Of a stretch of DNA of 64,000 nucleotides, positions 45,438 to 53,682 are shown piece by piece. Source of the stretch: Williamsia sp. DF01-3. Lineage in GTDB: Bacteria; Actinomycetota; Actinomycetes; Mycobacteriales; Mycobacteriaceae. Position numbers and translations under genes: made by a program. The stretch lies in NCBI RefSeq assembly GCF_023051145.1, contig NZ_JALKFS010000005.1:1426001-1490000 (forward strand). The letters run 5' to 3'. The notes beneath the pieces are model-generated. The model did not search any database. It had not been told where the DNA came from and saw only the letters and a program-made list of their open reading frames with translations. Position 1 is the stretch's first letter. Each line of letters opens with the position of its first letter.

Positions 45438-45514
45438 GGCCAGGTAGCTCAGTTGGTACGAGCGTCCGCCTGAAAAGCGGAAGGTCGTCGGTTCGATCCC
45501 GACTCTGGCCACCA
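45438..45514 (+). tRNA. tRNA-Phe (anticodon GAA); likely island insertion point
   Basis: The cloverleaf starts GGCCAGGTAGCTCAG. The anticodon loop is CTGAAAA, the T arm is GGTTCGATCC, and CCA is encoded. The conserved chromosomal genes stop here and mobile DNA begins, so its 3' end is a candidate attachment site. Confidence 0.96.
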
Positions 45515-45548
45515 TCAGTTTGACCAGGTCAGAGAGTTTTCTGACTCA

Positions 45549-45577
45549 ATCCGGTCCTCTGTGGGGGGCCGGATTTT
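45549..45577 (+). terminator. Terminator of the tRNA cluster
   Basis: ATCCGGTCC pairs with GGGCCGGAT (one G-T pair), and the stem is followed by TTT. It lies 35 bp after tRNA-Phe. Confidence 0.75.
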
Positions 45578-45585
45578 CGCGTTCC

Positions 45586-45605
45586 ATGGGGCAATTATGG
45601 GGCAA
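45586..45605 (+). repeat. Direct repeats beside tRNA-Phe, possible integrase arm sites
   Basis: ATGGGGCAA occurs at 45586-45594 and 45597-45605, 11 bp apart (one helical turn). Short direct repeats next to a tRNA are typical of tyrosine-integrase arm sites at attL/attR. No copy of the tRNA 3' end was found elsewhere in the window, so the other attachment site is not identified. Confidence 0.4.
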
Positions 45606-46001
45606 AAACTCATGAGTATCCGCCGTCGGGCGGAAGGTCGAAGGCCTCTCGTCGAATCGGCCAAGGCGCTGTGACAGGGAAGGTGACCGTGCTGGTCGAT
45701 CCTCACTCTAGGATGGTTCGTTTCGCTTCGTTTGCCGCGACGCCGGGCGATTCTCGGCAGGCCGTGCGGCTACTCCGCGATTGCAGGGGCGGTCGGCGGG
45801 GGAGCTCGTAGGGCACGCGGCGATGCAGGCACAACAGATCCACGATGTTTGCCGGAGCAGGCCAAGCGGACCCTCTGCGGAGCGATCTCCAGAGAGACGC
45901 CAACGTATGTCGCGAACGACCGACCAAAACATGAAAGTCTGACTTGCTGAGGGAGTCCCTGCGATGCGATCGACGGCCAATGTGGGCGAAAGAACTCCAC
46001 G
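45606..46001. other. Island edge without recognisable gene
   Basis: Short frames on both strands look like decayed or shadow sequence. I see no credible gene, terminator or repeat here apart from the sequence leading into the helicase remnant. Confidence 0.5.
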
Positions 46002-46577
46002 TTGGGCGAAATGCGGTGCGTCAACTGCTCGTCCGTGAAGCCGACGCTCTTTTTCAGCGGCGATCGGATGACTACAGGAGACGACCGGCTGCTTCAGCCG
46101 AGGGGCGTCGATCCGTACCCCCGCGCCGCGCTGCGGCCATTGGGTTGGGCCGCAAGCGGTACGAACATCCGCCAAGGCCCTGAGCGCCGTCAAGACTCGA
46201 TCCAGGCCTTCATGGTCAGAAATCTCGTGCGGTCGCAAACATTTGACATTCTGATAGATGACGATCGATCAGGTGAAGCTGCAGATCTAGTTGGCATCCG
46301 GGTAGAGCGTGGAGACATCTTCGTGACACTCGTGCATTGCAGGTACTCCTCCCGTGCAGAACCAGGGGGTCGGTTAGCCGATCTATACGAAGTCTATGGT
46401 CAGGCAATGCGCGGCGCCCGCTGGCGCGATAACGGTGGGCTTGCGCTTCTCGAGCATCTTGACCGCCGAGTGCTGCCTACGGTCGCCCTCGACTTAGTTT
46501 CTGCGGTGTGCCGATGCTCTCGAGACTCGTGCAAGGGACAGCGCGCTCGGCAGTTGGGTCGGGCTCACGACGTCTAG
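46002..46577 (+). pseudogene. C-terminal remnant of a DEAD/DEAH-type helicase
   Basis: The frame begins at a TTG and encodes 191 residues. The part IRQGPERRQDSIQAFMVR, then FDILIDDDRSGEAADLVGIR, then LVHCRYSS and LADLYEVYGQAMRGARWRDN matches my memory of the conserved C-terminal region of large bacterial helicases found in defence islands. No helicase motor motifs are present, so the N-terminal bulk is lost. The last about 45 residues look out of frame. I rate the family call as moderate to low. Confidence 0.4.
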
Positions 46578-46587
46578 TGTCTTAACT

Positions 46588-47406
46588 GTGGCGGTCGAGC
46601 AATGCGGTTTGTGTGAATGGCCCGCGCAAACTGTGGAACATGTCTTGCCGCGTTGGCTTCTGAAGAGGTGGGCCTCGGAGCCCAAGCCGTTCGTGGCATG
46701 GCGAAAGTCTGCGCCAATTTACTACACGCGCCGGAACCCCGTTCACAAGCCCCACGCCGTGGCCTGTCCTACTTCCAGTGTGCGTCAGTTGCAACTCGGC
46801 GCTCAACCGTCACTTCGAAGTAGGTGCGAAACCAGTTGTAAGACGGCTGCTTGATGAGGGTCTACCCCTCGGGTCATCTAGGGACGTGGGTTTAGTTGCA
46901 AAATGGGCGGTCAAAACTGTTGCGCTGATGGCCCATCCGGGGAGTCAGCATCAGATGCTCGCGAGTGTTCGCGATGAGTCCAAACGGTTCCGAAGCCAAC
47001 CTTGGGATCCCTACCCATTTGAAATTGTCGAGGCCTCTCTGAAGGCCAGATTCATCCGGGACTCTCGCTTTGGGTCGCCGTCACTGCGGAGGCAGGTGGT
47101 CGTGCCGACCCGCCCTTCGATCCGGTTTACCTGCGGACTACGCATAGACGTGATGGAGCTGGAGGCCGAGGCGACTCCAGGATGCTAGGGCTGAGCTTCC
47201 CCGGCGGCCTTGTGAACTTCCAACTCGTGTTCCACCCCTTGCACGATCTTGTCCACCCGTTCGAGTCGGACGGCACGGTGAGGAGAGTCTGGCCTAACCC
47301 ACCGGCACACCTCGATCTCAAGACGCTGCCACGGTTAAGAGGCGACTCGCGACTCGGTTCGGTCTTCCTCGAGAGCGGACTTGCCGTCGTGGCGTGTCCC
47401 CGGTAG
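46588..47406 (+). pseudogene. HNH-type zinc nuclease-like gene, frameshifted and cut by an IS3 element
   Basis: The gene opens with CGLCEWPAQTVEHVLPRWLL. One extra base near 46770 moves the frame to CVSCNSALNRHFEVGAKPVV, giving the C-x2-C / EHVLP / C-x2-C-N layout of HNH-like proteins. A second shift near 47180 leads into LSFPGGLVNFQLVFHPLHDL. The frame then reaches the IS3 left end at 47408 and resumes in frame behind the IS (48645-48725). It is a dead or error-ridden gene, perhaps a former defence nuclease next to the helicase remnant. Confidence 0.5.
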
Positions 47407-47461
47407 ATGAGTCCACGAGGTTTTAGAGTCTTTGTTGCCCCGACCTGGGGTTGGAAGGACG

Positions 47462-47752
47462 ATGAACATCATGGCTGGACGGAAACGGCACTCCGCGGAG
47501 CAGATCGTGCGCAAGTTGCGCCAGGGCGACGAGCTGGAGGCGGCCGGAAAGACCTCTGAGGAGATCGCTGCCGAACTCGAGGTGTCGGTGGCAACGCTGT
47601 TCAACTGGCGCCGCCAGTACGGCGGTATGGACACCGACGCGGCCAAGGAGCTCAAAGAGCTCCGCGAGCAGAACAGCCGACTCAAACGTCTGCTCGCCGA
47701 CGCCGAGCTCGAGAAGGACGCGCTGCGTGAGGTGGCCAAGGGAAAATTCTGA
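47462..47752 (+). CDS. IS3 OrfA (HTH/leucine-zipper protein)
   Basis: The protein has 96 residues. An N-terminal HTH (AGRKRHSAEQIVRKLRQGDE) precedes a leucine-zipper-like helix (ELREQNSRLKRLLADAELEK). It ends at GGGAAAATTCTGA; the AAAA run is the likely -1 slippage site giving the OrfAB transposase. GGAAGG precedes the ATG. Confidence 0.88.
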   Translation: MNIMAGRKRHSAEQIVRKLRQGDELEAAGKTSEEIAAELEVSVATLFNWRRQYGGMDTDAAKELKELREQNSRLKRLLADAELEKDALREVAKGKF

Positions 47753-47781
47753 GCCCAGCTGCCAAACGCCGCGCCGTCGAC

Positions 47782-48615
47782 ATGCTCGTGGAAACACTGG
47801 GCGTGTCGAAGCGGTTGGCGTGCAAAGCTGTTGGGCTTGCCCGCTCTACCTACAGTCGTACCCCGATCGCGCAAACCACAGCCGACCCGGACGCCGAACT
47901 GCGTGGCTGGTTGCGCACATACGCCACCAAACACCCGCTGCACGGGTTCCGGCGGGCCTGGGCGGCGTTGCGCTTCGACGAGCACCGTGAGGTGAACAAG
48001 AAGAAAGTCCACCGCCTCTGGAAGGAAGAAGGCCTGCAGGTCCGCATCCACCATCCCCGCAAACGGGCCGGCCAATCCTCGGTTCCATTCGTGGACGCAG
48101 ATGCACCGAAGGTGGTGTGGGCACTGGACTTTCAGTTCGATTCCACCATCGACGGCAAAGCGGTCAAGATCGCGTCGATGATCGACGAACACACCCGACT
48201 GTCGGTCCTGAACATCGTCGAGCGATCGATCACGAGCGACCGGTTGGTCGTCGAGCTGGGCAAAGCGTTCGCGCTGTGGGGTGGGCCGCCGCAAGTGCTG
48301 CGAATGGACAACGGACCGGAGTTCATTTCCCATGCGCTGCAACAGTTCTGCGACAAGAAGGTAGGTATCTCTTACATCCCTCCGGGCACGCCGTGGAACA
48401 ACGGGCACATCGAATCGTTCAACAATCGCCTACGGAAGGAATGCCTGAACCGCAACCACTGGACCAACCTGCTCGAGGCACGCGTGGTCATCGAAGACTT
48501 CAAAGACGACCATAACCACCGACACCGGCACTCATCGCTCGGCTACCGAACACCGGCCGAGTATGCTGCCCAATGCACCCACCGGCATCATCCCGTGGAA
48601 TGCGAGATTGACTAA
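47782..48615 (+). CDS. IS3 OrfB (DDE transposase)
   Basis: The protein has 277 residues from the first ATG. The frame is open back to the slippage site at about 47740 (ILSPAAKRRAVDM). The rve integrase core has the DDE triad: Asp in ALDFQFDSTIDG, Asp in RMDNGPEFISHA, Glu in GHIESFNNRLRKE. It has intact length and motifs. Confidence 0.92.
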   Translation: MLVETLGVSKRLACKAVGLARSTYSRTPIAQTTADPDAELRGWLRTYATKHPLHGFRRAWAALRFDEHREVNKKKVHRLWKEEGLQVRIHHPRKRAGQSSVPFVDADAPKVVWALDFQFDSTIDGKAVKIASMIDEHTRLSVLNIVERSITSDRLVVELGKAFALWGGPPQVLRMDNGPEFISHALQQFCDKKVGISYIPPGTPWNNGHIESFNNRLRKECLNRNHWTNLLEARVVIEDFKDDHNHRHRHSSLGYRTPAEYAAQCTHRHHPVECEID

Positions 48616-48644
48616 TTACCCGTGGCTCTACAACCACGTGGCCC

Positions 48645-48725
48645 GACTATCGGGACCTGCCAGTCGCGCTCGGGGCCGGAGAAATCGTCAAAGGCGGAGG
48701 TCTGGATTTCCCTGGCTTTGGTTGA
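48645..48725 (+). pseudogene. 3' remnant of the HNH-like gene behind IS copy A
   Basis: Directly after the IS right end the frame reads YRDLPVALGAGEIVKGGG and closes with a TGA at 48723-48725. It is in phase with the frame entering the IS at CCCCGGTA, so removing the IS would rejoin the two halves. The remaining bases to 48786 hold no visible gene. Confidence 0.45.
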
Positions 48726-48786
48726 CCGACTCGGCAAAGTTCCGACGAAATCTTGAGGCTAACGGCTGCGAAGTGCTGCTGCGTCC

Positions 48787-49860
48787 TTACCCTGGGTCGA
48801 GTGAATCAAGCGCTGTAGCAATACTATCGAGCTCATCGTCGTAGAGGTCCGCGTACGTGTTCGCGGTGACGGTGATGGACGCATGGCCCATGGTCTTCTG
48901 CAGCAGCCTCAGATCCCCGCCGGCCATCCGCGCGAGTGAAGCGTAGGTGTGACGTAAGTCATGAACGCGCATGGTTGGACGCGAGATGGCAGCGATTGAC
49001 TTCTTCCATTCGACGGCTCGCTTCCAATTCTCGATGTAGAGGCGGGAGCCTTTCGGCGACAGGATGGCCGGTTGTCCTGGTGGACGGCCGTGGACGCGCG
49101 CATTGAGCAGCGGCATGATCCGATCTGGGATCGGTACCGATCGCCTTCCGGCCCTGGACTTGGTGTTGCCCTCGACGAGCCTGCCACCTACTTGTGTGAT
49201 CGAGCGGCGCACGCGAATGCGGCGGGCGATGAGATCGACGTCCTCGACGTTGAGTCCTGTGAGTTCGCCGAACCGTAAACCTGTGTACGCCAGGATGATT
49301 ACGATGTCGCCTTGGACACCGCACTCTGCTGCGAGTTGGCTAACTTCGGACGTGGTCAGGTACGTGTGGGTGGTGTGCTTCATTGGAGGGAACTTCGTTC
49401 TGTTGGCGGGATTCTTGCCGATGAGCTTCCCGGAATCGATGGCGTGATCGAGGGTCATCTTCAGGACGCTGTGCGTCCAGCGGACCGAGCGCGGGCCCAG
49501 ACCGGATTCGGTCATCGCGTTGGTCCAGGCTTGGATTGATTCGTGGTCTATTCGGGAGATGGGCCATTCGCCGAACTGCGGCTCAATTCTCAGACGCCAA
49601 TTGTCGGTGTATCCACGACGGACCTTTGCGCTGAGATCGGGCCGTGAGGCGAGCCACGACTTGTAGACGAACGACAGCAGAGTTTTTCCCGAACGTGGGT
49701 CGGTGATGTCACCCGCTGCGCTGTTGACGGCGACCGTGGCTTCGAACCGGCGAGCCTCGCGTTCAGTGGGAAATGTCTTCTTACGCTTCGATCCGTCGGG
49801 CAGTCGCCACTGCACGTCGAAGCGAGCGCCGTTCTTCGTGTCGCGGCGATTGATTGGCAC
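48787..49860 (-). CDS. int: Tyrosine-type site-specific integrase
   Basis: The protein has 357 residues from the GTG at 49860, which shares a base with the stop of the upstream gene (TAGTG). The N-terminal AP2/arm-binding-like part (FDVQWRLPDGSKRKKTFPTE) and SAM-like core lead to the catalytic domain, with Arg in TGLRFGELTGL, HDLRHTYAS, GHAS and the Tyr in TANTYADL. It would integrate and excise the surrounding element. The host tRNA-Phe is 3.3 kb away, with later insertions between. Confidence 0.92.
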   Translation of the reverse strand: MPINRRDTKNGARFDVQWRLPDGSKRKKTFPTEREARRFEATVAVNSAAGDITDPRSGKTLLSFVYKSWLASRPDLSAKVRRGYTDNWRLRIEPQFGEWPISRIDHESIQAWTNAMTESGLGPRSVRWTHSVLKMTLDHAIDSGKLIGKNPANRTKFPPMKHTTHTYLTTSEVSQLAAECGVQGDIVIILAYTGLRFGELTGLNVEDVDLIARRIRVRRSITQVGGRLVEGNTKSRAGRRSVPIPDRIMPLLNARVHGRPPGQPAILSPKGSRLYIENWKRAVEWKKSIAAISRPTMRVHDLRHTYASLARMAGGDLRLLQKTMGHASITVTANTYADLYDDELDSIATALDSLDPG

Positions 49861-50717
49861 TACGCGCCTGCCTCTCGTGCCGCGGGGCTTGTGAATTGGT
49901 CGGACGAACCCGTTGGATTTCGGGCTGCTTGATGGCTGCACCTCGGGCAGAACGCTGCAGCGTCCGATCCGTCGGTCCGCGTGACTGTGATCGTGCGCGA
50001 CCGCTCGTCTTCGCATTCACCGCACCACGGGAGAAGCGCCGTCCCGTTTGGTGCAAGTCCTCCCGGCGGCGCGGGGAGATCGGCGAGCCGCGTGACGAGC
50101 ACGCGGACTGGATAGCGCACGCCGTTTGGATTGCGGGCGAGGTGCTTCGCGAGTTCGTCGACCGTCCAACCCGCAGCAAGAGCGGAAAAGACTGCGGGCG
50201 AAAGATGTCGACGATCGGCCCGACCGACCGTCCAAGGCGCAGGTAAGGCGTCGAAGACTCGTTCGGCGTCGTCCAGCGTGCTCGGTTCGGATGGGGTTTC
50301 AGTTGATGGGTTCAAGGGGTCTCGCTTTGGGTCTCCCGGGGGGTGTCGCTCTGACACCCGCCCGGTATGTCTTCGGGATGGGGGCCGTCCCGATTCGGGA
50401 CGGGGGAGTGTCAATTCGGGACTGGGGTCAGAATCGACATGCGGAGCGTCGGGATGGTTCAAGAAGTAGCGGCTCGAGCGCTGGGCACCGGACTGGTGAA
50501 ACTGGGCGCGGCGGGTCACATAGCCCTCTGCTTCAAGCCTTTGCAGCGCACGGAGGACGGTGCTTCTCCCCGCCCCCGATTCGGCCATCAAGGTCCGAAC
50601 CGACGGGAAGCAGGAGAACTGTTCGTCAGCCTTGTTGGCGAGGAGGATCAGAATCAGTTTCAGGACTGGGGAACCTAGGTGGGCGTCGGTGGCCCAGTCG
50701 ACGGCCTTCCAGCTCAT
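49860..50717 (-). CDS. HTH protein, probable replication initiator of the integrative element
   Basis: The protein has 285 residues. The N-terminal winged helix (LKLILILLANKADEQFSCFP and GRSTVLRALQRLEAEGYVTR) is like the helix-turn-helix replication proteins of phages and actinobacterial integrative elements. A Pro-rich linker and a C-terminal zinc ribbon (CGECEDERS and FCPRCS) follow. It lies between the excisionase-like gene and int, and overlaps int by one base. A role in element replication is inferred from position. Confidence 0.65.
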   Translation of the reverse strand: MSWKAVDWATDAHLGSPVLKLILILLANKADEQFSCFPSVRTLMAESGAGRSTVLRALQRLEAEGYVTRRAQFHQSGAQRSSRYFLNHPDAPHVDSDPSPELTLPRPESGRPPSRRHTGRVSERHPPGDPKRDPLNPSTETPSEPSTLDDAERVFDALPAPWTVGRADRRHLSPAVFSALAAGWTVDELAKHLARNPNGVRYPVRVLVTRLADLPAPPGGLAPNGTALLPWCGECEDERSRTITVTRTDGSDAAAFCPRCSHQAARNPTGSSDQFTSPAAREAGA

Positions 50718-50726
50718 TCCCTGTGG

Positions 50727-50936
50727 TCACACTCGAGTGGATTCGAGCCACTCGACTACATCTACTCTTGTCCACCGCCGGTGCCGGTCGCTGAGGCGAA
50801 GGTGATGGGGGCCGGGTGCATCAATCCCTCGCTCCCGTTTGGCCGCCCAATCGTGAAGCGTCGACACGGGAACTCCAGTGAGGTCTCGGACCTCGTTGGC
50901 GGTGAGCATGTCTCGATCGCTACCGGTAATGCGCAT
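50727..50936 (-). CDS. xis: Excisionase-like MerR-type HTH protein
   Basis: The protein has 69 residues. DMLTANEVRDLTGVPVSTLH followed by LRLSDRHRRWTRVDVVEWL is the winged-helix pattern of Xis/MerR-like proteins. It overlaps the DUF2637 gene by 17 bp and lies 9 bp before the HTH/Rep gene. It probably directs excision with Int. Confidence 0.72.
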   Translation of the reverse strand: MRITGSDRDMLTANEVRDLTGVPVSTLHDWAAKRERGIDAPGPHHLRLSDRHRRWTRVDVVEWLESTRV

Positions 50937-51723
50937 GGGGCTTTCCTTCCGTGGTGGTGTCGCCGGTCGGCGAGTCCGCCGGCAGTAGGTCGGGAAGCTG
51001 TGGCGTCCCGAGATCTGTGTCGGTCGCTTCTGCTGCTTTCGCGAGCATTCGGCCGACGGTCTTGTGGTGCACGCCTAGGTGGAGACCGATGCGCCGGTTG
51101 GACCACCCGGCGCTCTTCAAGGTCACCGCGAGGCTCGGGGCGCCGCTATCGGGTGGCGCGTGCTCTTCTTCGGTGTTTGCGGGTGGCGCGGAGTCCGCGG
51201 TGTCGCCGACTTCCAGTGGGACGGTCTCCGGTTTGGTGGCGACAGGCGCCGTATCGGCTGCTCCTGAGGTCTCCAGTGCATCGCCGTCCGGCGGGGCGTT
51301 GGGTACGCCGACGAGGAGCGCAAGGCCGTGGGTAGCTGCTAGCAAACTGACGGGTGCAACGGTGGCGACCGCAGCGCCGATCAGTGGCGCCAGTGTTCGA
51401 CCGGTGGATACCGCAGCATGCAGGGCATTTCCCGCTACGGACACCGAGGCGGCGACTGTGAGTACCGCCCAGAAGAACCGGCGCGCGGGCTGTGCGCCAC
51501 TGCGTGGCGCGAGCGCCACGACGCTAATCGTCGCCTGGAGGATGGCGCCGTCGACGATCACCGGCCAGATCCAGGCGAGTTCTTCTGGCTGGCCAGCTTG
51601 CACCGCGAGGTCGCTGAGCGCCGCGAACGAGAGTACGAATGCGCCGGCTGCGATAGCGATGGTGGTGCCGATGGCACTGTAGGTCGCCACGCGCAGCGGT
51701 CGTGATGCAGCACTGGCGATCAC
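50920..51723 (-). CDS. DUF2637 membrane protein
   Basis: The protein has 267 residues. Four membrane helices fill the N-terminal half (IGTTIAIAAGAFVLSFAALS, WIWPVIVDGAILQATISVVA and two more), followed by an acidic linker and a C-terminal HTH (WSNRRIGLHLGVHHKTVGRM). DUF2637 proteins are carried almost only by actinobacterial plasmids and integrative elements, often as Spd-like spread or transfer helpers. It overlaps its upstream neighbour by ATGA. Confidence 0.75.
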   Translation of the reverse strand: MIASAASRPLRVATYSAIGTTIAIAAGAFVLSFAALSDLAVQAGQPEELAWIWPVIVDGAILQATISVVALAPRSGAQPARRFFWAVLTVAASVSVAGNALHAAVSTGRTLAPLIGAAVATVAPVSLLAATHGLALLVGVPNAPPDGDALETSGAADTAPVATKPETVPLEVGDTADSAPPANTEEEHAPPDSGAPSLAVTLKSAGWSNRRIGLHLGVHHKTVGRMLAKAAEATDTDLGTPQLPDLLPADSPTGDTTTEGKPHAHYR

Positions 51724-52049
51724 GCGCTTCGGGTCTGGCGACTTTGCCGGTGGTCTGCGCCGTCATGGTAGAGGTTGGCGACATAGTCCTGCGCCGACTG
51801 AAGCGAGTTCGCCAATGACTCGGCGTGATGGGCGGCTACGCTCAGCGCCGTCGCGGCCGCGTCCGCGCGTTCGACAGCGCACGCATGGTTGAGAGCGTCC
51901 TCGACGTCGCGGTAGTTGGTATCGCGCAGAGTGGGGTCTGCAGTCAACTGGGAGGCCCACTCCGCGATGCGCTTGTGCAGCTTCGAATGAAGCCGTGCCT
52001 CTTGCGACAGTGCGTCTAGAAGGGGAGGGGATTGCCCGCGGTCGCCCAA
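51720..52049 (-). CDS. Hypothetical helical protein of the integrative element
   Basis: The protein has 109 residues and is predicted mostly helical (LHSKLHKRIAEWASQL, VERADAAATALSVAAHHAES). It overlaps DUF2637 by 4 bp (ATGA), so it belongs to the same operon. No family is recognised. Confidence 0.55.
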   Translation of the reverse strand: MGDRGQSPPLLDALSQEARLHSKLHKRIAEWASQLTADPTLRDTNYRDVEDALNHACAVERADAAATALSVAAHHAESLANSLQSAQDYVANLYHDGADHRQSRQTRSA

Positions 52050-52354
52050 GGGCCGGCAGTCGCGGTGCCATCACGTGCGGTTTCCTCGAAATGCCTATCG
52101 AGATCGTCCGGTCCTCGGCCCGCATCGCCGCGGCGCTTGCTCCACACGCTCGGTGTCGCATAGTCGGTAAGTCTCTGGTTCCTCACGGTTGTCCCCGTCC
52201 TGCACTCGAGTCGAGTGCTCGCAGTCGTCTGGCGGTGACGTCGACTGGCGGGCTGTCGTCGATCGGGCCGGGTTGGGCTATCTGGACCGTTCGTCGGCGT
52301 CGGTTGAATCATCTGTCCAGGTAGCTGCATAGAAAAGGACGTAAAAGAGGACAT
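52016..52354 (-). CDS. Possible first gene of the integrative-element operon
   Basis: The frame has 112 residues, with low-complexity Pro/Thr/Arg composition and an acidic stretch near the end (GPDDLDRHFEETARDG). It overlaps the next gene by 34 bp and begins 62 bp from the divergent regulator start. Coding quality is doubtful; a shorter start or non-coding leader is possible. Confidence 0.3.
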   Translation of the reverse strand: MSSFTSFSMQLPGQMIQPTPTNGPDSPTRPDRRQPASRRHRQTTASTRLECRTGTTVRNQRLTDYATPSVWSKRRGDAGRGPDDLDRHFEETARDGTATAGPWATAGNPLPF

Positions 52355-52416
52355 GCATAGGACATAGCGAAGAAGCTGACGGTGACACGCGTCCGCAAAG
52401 CGCCTACCATCGAGCT

Positions 52417-53682
52417 ATGACAACTCCAGGTAATGCGCGCCTTCGCGCCGCCCGCCAGAGTCTTGGTCTGCGGTCACAGGCCGCGTTGGCTGAGGCGGTG
52501 ACGACTGCAGCGCGCGACGTTGGACTTCGCATAGCGGTGACAGCGCGGACGGTTCGTCGCTGGGAGTCGGCAACCCCGCCCTGGCCGCATCCCGAGCACG
52601 CGGCGGCCCTAGAAGCCGTGTTCCAACGGCCCATCACCGATTTGGGCTTTTCGCCGCCATGGTCAGGCGAAGCCGATGCCGGCTACGCGCCGCAGCGCAC
52701 CCTCGATCCGACGGCGCGATCGTCGCATCCGCGGATCGGACACTCCGGGTCGATGCTGCCAGCATCGGCGGCCGCCGACTACATGTCGGTGACAGTCGCC
52801 CATCGGCGCCTGTATTGGTCTCTGCCGGCGGTGCGCCTCCACCGCGCCGTCGCCGAGCACGCACACCTGGGTGCCGACTTGATCGACCAGCTCGTAGGTG
52901 ACCCCAAAACGCTTCTTGCGTCAGCAGTATCCGAATCTAGCCTGCTTGCAGGACGTCTCGAGTTCTTCGATCTGCAGAAACCTGAGGTAGCTCAACGCAG
53001 CTTCATACTCGCACTCCAGGCCGCGCACGAAGCGAACGACGCACTCCTCGGAGCGGCCGCGCTCGCACATATGTCGTTCGCGCCGGCGTTTTCGGGCGAC
53101 AGCGGTCGAGCTGAGGAGGCTCGTGATCGGATTCGTGCAGCTCGAGCGTTCGCGCGGCGCGGCGACGCCAATTCGGCGATCGTTGCATGGCTTGATGCGG
53201 TGGAAGCCGAGGTCGAGACTCGGTTTGGAGATACCCGTCGGGCGCTGGGCCTCATTCACCATGCTGAGCAACAGTTCGCAGACGCAGACGGCCGGACTTC
53301 ACCGGTGTGGTTCGACTGGTTCTCGGAGACTCGGCTCGCCGGATTCAAGGGGAACACCCAGATGGTCGCAGGTCAGGGCAGGGACGCTCGTAAGACGCTC
53401 GAAGGCGTGCTCGGGGACCTGCCGGATGAAGCGGTGAAGCAACGGTCGATCATCTTGGCCGACCTCGCGGCCGCGGCGGTTATAGAGAAGACGCCCGAGC
53501 GGGCGTGCGAGTACCTCGCGCAAGCACTGGATCAGCTTGGTCAAAACTGGTACGCGACGGCGATGGAACGAGTCAAAGCTGTTCGCCAGTCATTGCGGGA
53601 GTGGGAGTCGTTACCTGAAGTCCGCAGACTCGACGAGCGCCTCTATGACTGGCACACCACCGTCAACTCGCTTGTGGGCTAG
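52417..53682 (+). CDS. XRE/TPR-type transcriptional regulator of the element
   Basis: The protein has 421 residues. The N-terminal HTH (ARQSLGLRSQAALAEAVTT and TARTVRRWESATPPWPHPEH) precedes a long helical TPR-like region (residues 120-420) with Ala-rich repeats such as ALQAAHEANDALLGAAALAH. Divergent placement from the int-xis operon is standard for the life-cycle regulator of actinobacterial integrative elements. It overlaps the convergent HAD gene by 4 bp. Confidence 0.78.
   Translation: MTTPGNARLRAARQSLGLRSQAALAEAVTTAARDVGLRIAVTARTVRRWESATPPWPHPEHAAALEAVFQRPITDLGFSPPWSGEADAGYAPQRTLDPTARSSHPRIGHSGSMLPASAAADYMSVTVAHRRLYWSLPAVRLHRAVAEHAHLGADLIDQLVGDPKTLLASAVSESSLLAGRLEFFDLQKPEVAQRSFILALQAAHEANDALLGAAALAHMSFAPAFSGDSGRAEEARDRIRAARAFARRGDANSAIVAWLDAVEAEVETRFGDTRRALGLIHHAEQQFADADGRTSPVWFDWFSETRLAGFKGNTQMVAGQGRDARKTLEGVLGDLPDEAVKQRSIILADLAAAAVIEKTPERACEYLAQALDQLGQNWYATAMERVKAVRQSLREWESLPEVRRLDERLYDWHTTVNSLVG

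Larger units (their letters stand above)
47408..48644 (+). mobile_element. IS3-family insertion sequence (copy A)
   Basis: The ends are imperfect inverted repeats: left GTCCACGAGGTTTTAGAG (from 47411) against right, read inward, GGCCACGTGGTTGTAGAG (from 48641). It carries orfA and orfB in a -1 relation, as in IS3 elements. I found no clean target duplication. It interrupts the HNH-like gene. Confidence 0.85.

Noticed and set aside
47408-48644. Target-site duplication around IS copy A
   Set aside because: Flanking bases (GGTAGA and CTATCG) give no clean 3-5 bp repeat under any boundary I tried, so none is claimed.
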